From DATLLN01 sp963720885 (GTDB taxonomy: Bacteria; Actinomycetota; Thermoleophilia; Gaiellales; JAICJC01), in NCBI GenBank assembly GCA_963720885.1, contig CAVRGW010000006.1, positions 186,001 to 250,000 on the forward strand: 64,000 bases of DNA, read 5' to 3'. Positions 60,287-64,000 of this stretch are shown in pieces. Numbering within the stretch: position 1 is the first letter of the stretch; the number at the start of each line of letters is the position of its first letter. The position numbers were made by a program, and so were the translations under genes. Under the pieces are notes generated by a model. The model searched no databases and was not told the origin of the DNA. It was given only the letters and a program-made list of their open reading frames with translations.

Positions 60287-61027
60287 GTGACCCGCGCACT
60301 GATCACCGGCGCGGCGTCGGGTATCGGCCAGGCGACGGCTTGGCGACTCGCCGCCGCGGGCGCCGACGTTGCCTGTATCGACATTAACCTGGACGGGCTG
60401 GCCGAGACGATGTCCGCGATGGAGGGCGGCGTCGCTGTCGAGGTAGACATCACCGACGCCGAGGCGGTGGAGCGCGCCGTCAAAGACGCGGCCATCGGCC
60501 TGGGCGGGCTGGACGCTGTCGCGAACGTCGCCGGTATCGGCGATTTCTCGGGAGACATCACCGAGACCCCGCCCGACGAGTGGAACCGCGTGCTGAGCGT
60601 CAACCTTACCGGCATGTACCACGTCTCCCGCTCGGCGATCCCGCACCTGCGCGCCGCCGGCGGTGGTGCGATCGTCAACATCTCCTCGCAGTTCGGCCTG
60701 GTCGGCTGCCTCGCCAGCCCCGCGTACTGCGCGTCGAAGGCGGGCGTCGTCGGGCTGACCAAGGCGATGGCCGTCGACCATGCCGGCGAGAACATCCGCG
60801 TCAACTGCGTCTGCCCCGGCCCGGTGGACACGCCGATGCTGTGGGGCACGTCGGCGACGCCCGAGCTGACGGAGCGGGAGCGAGCGCGCACCGCCCACCG
60901 CAACCTGATCGGCCGCTCCGCCCGACCGCAGGAGATCGCCGCCACCATCGCCTTCATCCTGTCGGACGACGCCGGCTCGATGACCGGCAGCGTTGTCACT
61001 GTCGACGGAGGCTGGACGGCGGGCTGA
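60287..61027 (+). CDS. Short-chain dehydrogenase/reductase (SDR)
   Basis: 246-residue classical SDR: RALITGAASGIGQATAWRLA cofactor motif, DVACIDINLDGL with Asp favouring NAD, LDAVANVAGIGDFSG, GAIVNISSQFGLVGC (catalytic Ser), PAYCASKAGVVGLTKAMAVD (catalytic Tyr-x-x-x-Lys) and VVTVDGGWTAG at the end. GTG 60287, four bases after the partner gene's stop, so the three plus-strand genes form an operon. The end overlaps the convergent amidohydrolase by 32 bases. Probably a 3-hydroxy/keto acid or polyol dehydrogenase; substrate unknown. Confidence 0.9.
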   Translation: MTRALITGAASGIGQATAWRLAAAGADVACIDINLDGLAETMSAMEGGVAVEVDITDAEAVERAVKDAAIGLGGLDAVANVAGIGDFSGDITETPPDEWNRVLSVNLTGMYHVSRSAIPHLRAAGGGAIVNISSQFGLVGCLASPAYCASKAGVVGLTKAMAVDHAGENIRVNCVCPGPVDTPMLWGTSATPELTERERARTAHRNLIGRSARPQEIAATIAFILSDDAGSMTGSVVTVDGGWTAG

Positions 61028-62361
61028 CGCGCGCCGAGGGCAGGTACTCGCCCTCGTGCCCATCGCCCTCCCAGCGCCCGTCGACCACCACGTGGTCGCC
61101 GCGGGCGAGCACGTGCGCGATCCGCCCGGGCACCTCCATCCCGTCGTAGGGCGTCCAGTCCAGCCCGTCGCCGATCCCGTCCAGCGTCAGCGTGCTCGGC
61201 GCGGACGGATCCCACACCACCAGGTCGGCGTCGCTGCCCTCGGCGATCACGCCCTTGCGCGGATAGAGGCCGAAAATCCGCGCCGGCGCCTCGCAGGCGA
61301 CCTGAATCAGCTGCTCCGGGCCGAGCAGCCCGAAGCCGAGCGGCAGCCGCGCGCCGATCCCGGGCAACCCGGTGCCGACCTGGGTGAAGTCGTCGGCGAC
61401 GGCCAGCTTCTCGCGCATCGAGAGGTGGCAGTGGTCGGACGCGTAGGTGTCGAGCCCGCCGTCGCGCAGGCCGGCCAGCAGCGCCGCCCGGTCGTCCGCC
61501 GTGCGCAGCGGCGGCGTCATGACGTAGCGCAGGCCGTCCGGCCCGCCGTGGTCGGCGACGTCGAACAGCAGGTGGTGCGAGCACACCTCGCCGTGCACCG
61601 GCACCCCCCGCCGCCTGGCGGCCACGATCTCCTCGAGCGGCTCGCGGCCGGTGACATGGACGACGTACGGCTCGGCGCCGGCCAGCTCGGCCATCATCAG
61701 GAAGCGATGCACGCACTCGGCCTCGAGCTCGATCGGCCGGCTGCGCGGCAGCGAGCCGAGACCCAGCTCGCCGCGCTCCACCAGCTGCTTCGTCAGCACG
61801 TCGATCACGCGCCCGTTCTCGCAGTGGGCAAGGACGACCATGTCCAGCTCGGCCGCCTCCTGGATGACCGAAAAGGCAACGTCGTCGTCCGCCTGGATGC
61901 CCAGCTCGATGTAGGCCAGCCACAGCTTGACGCTGCCCACCCCCAGCTCGGCCGACGTCGCGCAGGTCGCCATGGCGGTAGGACTGTGGCTCCCAGATCA
62001 CGGCATGGAAGGCGAGATCGATCAGCGAGCGCGGCATCTCCTCCTCCAGCGTCCGCCGCGCCGCCTGCGCCGGGGTCTCCCCCGGCTCGGCGTCGACGAA
62101 GGCAAGCGCCGAGGTGGTGCCGCCGATCAGCGCCGAGCGCGTGTCGCCCTCGATGCCGCCGAACACGTGCGTGTGCACGTCGATCGCGCCCGGCAGCACC
62201 AGGCAGCCGGATGCGTCGACCAGCCGCGCACCTGACGTGTCGACCTGGCCGACCGCCGCGATCCGGCCGCCCTCGATCAGCACGTCTCCGCGCGCCGACC
62301 CACCTGGACTGACCAGCGTGCCGCCGACCACCGCCGTCGTCTGATCAGCTGACAGCGGCAT
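60996..62361 (-). CDS. Dihydropyrimidinase/hydantoinase-like amidohydrolase (one frameshift)
   Basis: Second cyclic amidohydrolase, about 455 residues if joined. First frame from ATG 62361: GGTLVSPGGSARGDVLIEGG, PGAIDVHTHVFGG (H-x-H) and LIDLAFHAVIWEPQSY. At about 61968-61985 the frame shifts to ELGVGSVKLWLAY (carboxylated Lys), MVVLAHCENG, YVVHVTGREPLEE, HGEVCSHHLL and TYASDHCHLSMREK (catalytic Asp), with the typical C-terminal IFGLYPRKGVIAEGSDADLV. A single-base error is likely. It overlaps the end of the ABC ATPase gene by 17 bases, so the importer probably supplies the substrate. Confidence 0.82.
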
Positions 62362-64000
62362 CCGGGAGTCGCGGGGCTGCGCTCAGCAGCCGTCGGGTGT
62401 AGTCGTCGACGGGTGCCGCGAGCACCTGGGCGCACGGCCCGCTCTCACGCAGCGTCCCCTGATCCATCACCAGCACGGAGTCGCCGATGCAGGCAACAAC
62501 CCCGAGGTTGTGCGTGATGAACAGCATGCTCAGCCGGAGGTCGCGCTGCAGCTCGGACAGCAGCTCGAGCACCGCAGCCTGCACCGAGACGTCGAGCGCC
62601 GACGTCACCTCGTCGCAGACCAGCAGGTCGGGCTTCGCGGCCAGCGCCCGAGCGATCGCCACGCGCTGGCGCTCGCCGCCCGAGAGCTCGATCGGGAAGC
62701 GCTCGGCGACGCGCCGGGGCAGGCGCACCCGGTCGAGCAGCTCGCCCACCTCGCGGTCGGCGTCGCGGCGGCTCAGGCGGCGCAGCACGCGCAGCGGCCG
62801 CTCGATCGACGAGCTGACGCGGTGCCGCGGGTTGAGCGACTCGAACGGGTTCTGGAAGACGATCTGGATCCGCCGGCGCTGGTCGAGGGAGCGGCGGCGG
62901 GCCGACCCGGCGAGCTCCTCGCCGTCGAACACGATCCGCCCGGACGTCGGCTCGTGAAGGCCGGCGATGCACCGGCCGACGGTGGTCTTGCCGCTGCCCG
63001 ACTCGCCGACCAGGGCGACACAGCGGCCCTGCGGGATGCCGAACGAGACGTCGTCCACGGCGGCACGGCTTCCGTGACGGTACTGGACGTGCAGGCCCGA
63101 GACCTCGAGCAGCGCGTCGTCGCTCGAGGCAACGGCCGCGACGCGAGCTCCCTCCGGCCGGCGCTCGCCCAGCGTCAGCTCCTCCCAGCGGACACAGCGC
63201 ACCGCGTGAGCGTCGGTCGCCTGCTCGAGCACCGGGACGCCGGCGCAGCAGCGGTCCTCCTGGTGCTCGCAGCGCGGCGCGAACGCGCAGCCGTCCGGCC
63301 ACTCGCCGACGCCGACCGACACGCCGGGGATGCCCTGCAGCGCGCGCGGGTGGCGGAAGTCGGGGATCGCGGCCACCAGCGCCCTCGTGTACGGGTGCTT
63401 GGGCCGCTCGATGACGTCGGCGGCGGGTCCGTTCTCGACCACGCGGCCGGCGTACATGACGACGATCCGGTCGGCCATCTTGGCAACGACGGCAAGGTCG
63501 TGCGACACGTAGACCATCGCCATGCCGTCCTCGTCGCGCAGCCGGGCGAGCTCCGTCAGAATTCTGTCCTGGGTGAGCACATCCAGCCCGGTGGTGGGCT
63601 CGTCGAGCACGGCGACCGGGGGCTCGCAGACGCAGGCCATGGCGATCGTCACCCGCTGCTGCTGGCCGCCGGACAGCTGATGCGGATAGCGCTCGCCGAA
63701 GCGCGCGTCGGTGCCCAGCTCGACGCGCGACAGCGCGGCCTGCACCGACTCGTCGGAGGCGGTCGCCGTCCGGTGAGCGCGAAGGACGTCCATGATCGAG
63801 TCACCGACCCGCATCGAGGGGTTGAGCGCGCCGCCGGGATCCTGGGGCACGTAGGAGACCACCTTGCCGCGCACGGAACGCAGCGACTTTGCGTCGCGGC
63901 CGATGATGCTCTGGCCGCCGACCTCGATCACACCCGAGCGGACGTTGACGCCGGTGCGCGTGTAGCCCAGCAGGGCAAGCGCCGTGGTGGTCTTGCCGCT
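62345..64000 (-). CDS. Oligopeptide-type ABC transporter, fused double ATPase (5' end beyond window)
   Basis: DppD-DppF-like fusion with two nucleotide-binding domains. The frame is open to the window edge; just inside it reads SGKTTTALALLGYTRTGVN, the end of the first Walker A. First domain: VSYVPQDPGGALNPSMRVGD, HQLSGGQQQRVTIAMA, VAVLDEPTTGLD, then the Dpp-type Cys cluster CAFAPRCEHQEDRCC. Second domain: ALVGESGSGKTTVGRCIAGL, IVFQNPFESLNPRHRV, IELSGGERQRVAIARAL, LLVCDEVTSALDVSVQ and MLFITHNLGVVACIGD. At least 552 residues visible. Imports peptides, nickel or amide compounds; followed by the hydantoinase gene with overlap. Confidence 0.92.
   Translation of the reverse strand, partial: SGKTTTALALLGYTRTGVNVRSGVIEVGGQSIIGRDAKSLRSVRGKVVSYVPQDPGGALNPSMRVGDSIMDVLRAHRTATASDESVQAALSRVELGTDARFGERYPHQLSGGQQQRVTIAMACVCEPPVAVLDEPTTGLDVLTQDRILTELARLRDEDGMAMVYVSHDLAVVAKMADRIVVMYAGRVVENGPAADVIERPKHPYTRALVAAIPDFRHPRALQGIPGVSVGVGEWPDGCAFAPRCEHQEDRCCAGVPVLEQATDAHAVRCVRWEELTLGERRPEGARVAAVASSDDALLEVSGLHVQYRHGSRAAVDDVSFGIPQGRCVALVGESGSGKTTVGRCIAGLHEPTSGRIVFDGEELAGSARRRSLDQRRRIQIVFQNPFESLNPRHRVSSSIERPLRVLRRLSRRDADREVGELLDRVRLPRRVAERFPIELSGGERQRVAIARALAAKPDLLVCDEVTSALDVSVQAAVLELLSELQRDLRLSMLFITHNLGVVACIGDSVLVMDQGTLRESGPCAQVLAAPVDDYTRRLLSAAPRLPDAAVS

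Noticed and set aside
1..64000. CRISPR array, tRNA/rRNA genes, prophage or insertion sequence
   Set aside because: No regularly spaced repeats, no cloverleaf-like or rRNA sequence, and no transposase, integrase or phage structural gene was recognised on either strand.

Overview
The window is a GC-rich chromosomal stretch packed with genes, with many GTG starts and 1-8 base gene overlaps. It carries a SARP-type regulator, an ATP-dependent DNA ligase of the LigB type, DUF2277, RsbU/STAS partner-switching proteins and MMPL and ABC-2 exporters. Together these suggest a high-GC actinobacterium, possibly a soil Thermoleophilia-like lineage; this placement is inference. I saw no rRNA, tRNA, CRISPR array, transposase, integrase or plasmid/phage gene. 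Both ends cut genes: an M42 peptidase at base 1 and a peptide ABC ATPase at base 64000.

Layout. 1-14.4 kb: housekeeping and export genes (M42 peptidase, ABC-2 exporter, MMPL and MFS transporters, DNA ligase, MsrB, a citrate synthase-like protein with an acyl-CoA ligase, a methyltransferase, a NicO/HupE-like membrane protein and methanethiol oxidase). 14.5-27.2 kb: a frameshifted cysteine dioxygenase, then a sugar locus with a double cupin, ROK kinase, SIS isomerase, solute-binding protein, two permeases, GH4 glycosidase, BadF-type sugar kinase, GntR regulator, MalK-type ATPase, Gfo/Idh dehydrogenase and PfkB kinase. 27.2-33.5 kb, minus strand: metallo-beta-lactamase-fold hydrolase, DUF2277, a badly broken CocE-type hydrolase, an M24 protein whose metal-ligand spacing resembles DddP, an arginine deiminase-type enzyme and a proline iminopeptidase. 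33.6-42.1 kb: a SARP/ATPase/TPR regulator divergent from a PP2C phosphatase-kinase fusion with two STAS proteins, then a DUF, a phytoene-desaturase-like oxidoreductase, a PAC2 protein and a cysteine-less HesB-like protein.

42.2-64 kb is the most interesting part: a catabolic island. On the plus strand an MttB-like methyltransferase, a mandelate racemase-family enzyme and a histidine ammonia-lyase homologue lacking the MIO-forming Ala-Ser-Gly triad form a coupled operon. On the minus strand an allantoate/carbamoyl amidohydrolase, TetR regulator, cyclic amidohydrolase, Asp/Glu/hydantoin racemase, zinc alcohol dehydrogenase and a two-gene module (a TudS/DUF523-like cysteine protein plus a small partner) look like a ureide or (thio)hydantoin pathway. 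The TudS-like/partner module and a cyclic amidohydrolase occur a second time at 59.4-62.4 kb, with several SDR dehydrogenases, a decarboxylase-like PLP protein and an oligopeptide-type ABC ATPase.

Repeats and quality. A GGGGTC-A-GACCCC palindrome family recurs at 9.3-9.5, 31.6, 41.8 and 57.2 kb, always in or at the end of intergenic gaps. It forms terminator-like hairpins and twice supplies a gene's stop codon. Six genes carry a single apparent frameshift each, and two CocE-family hydrolases carry many; sequencing or consensus error is the simplest reading for the single ones, while the clustering in the two hydrolases is unexplained.
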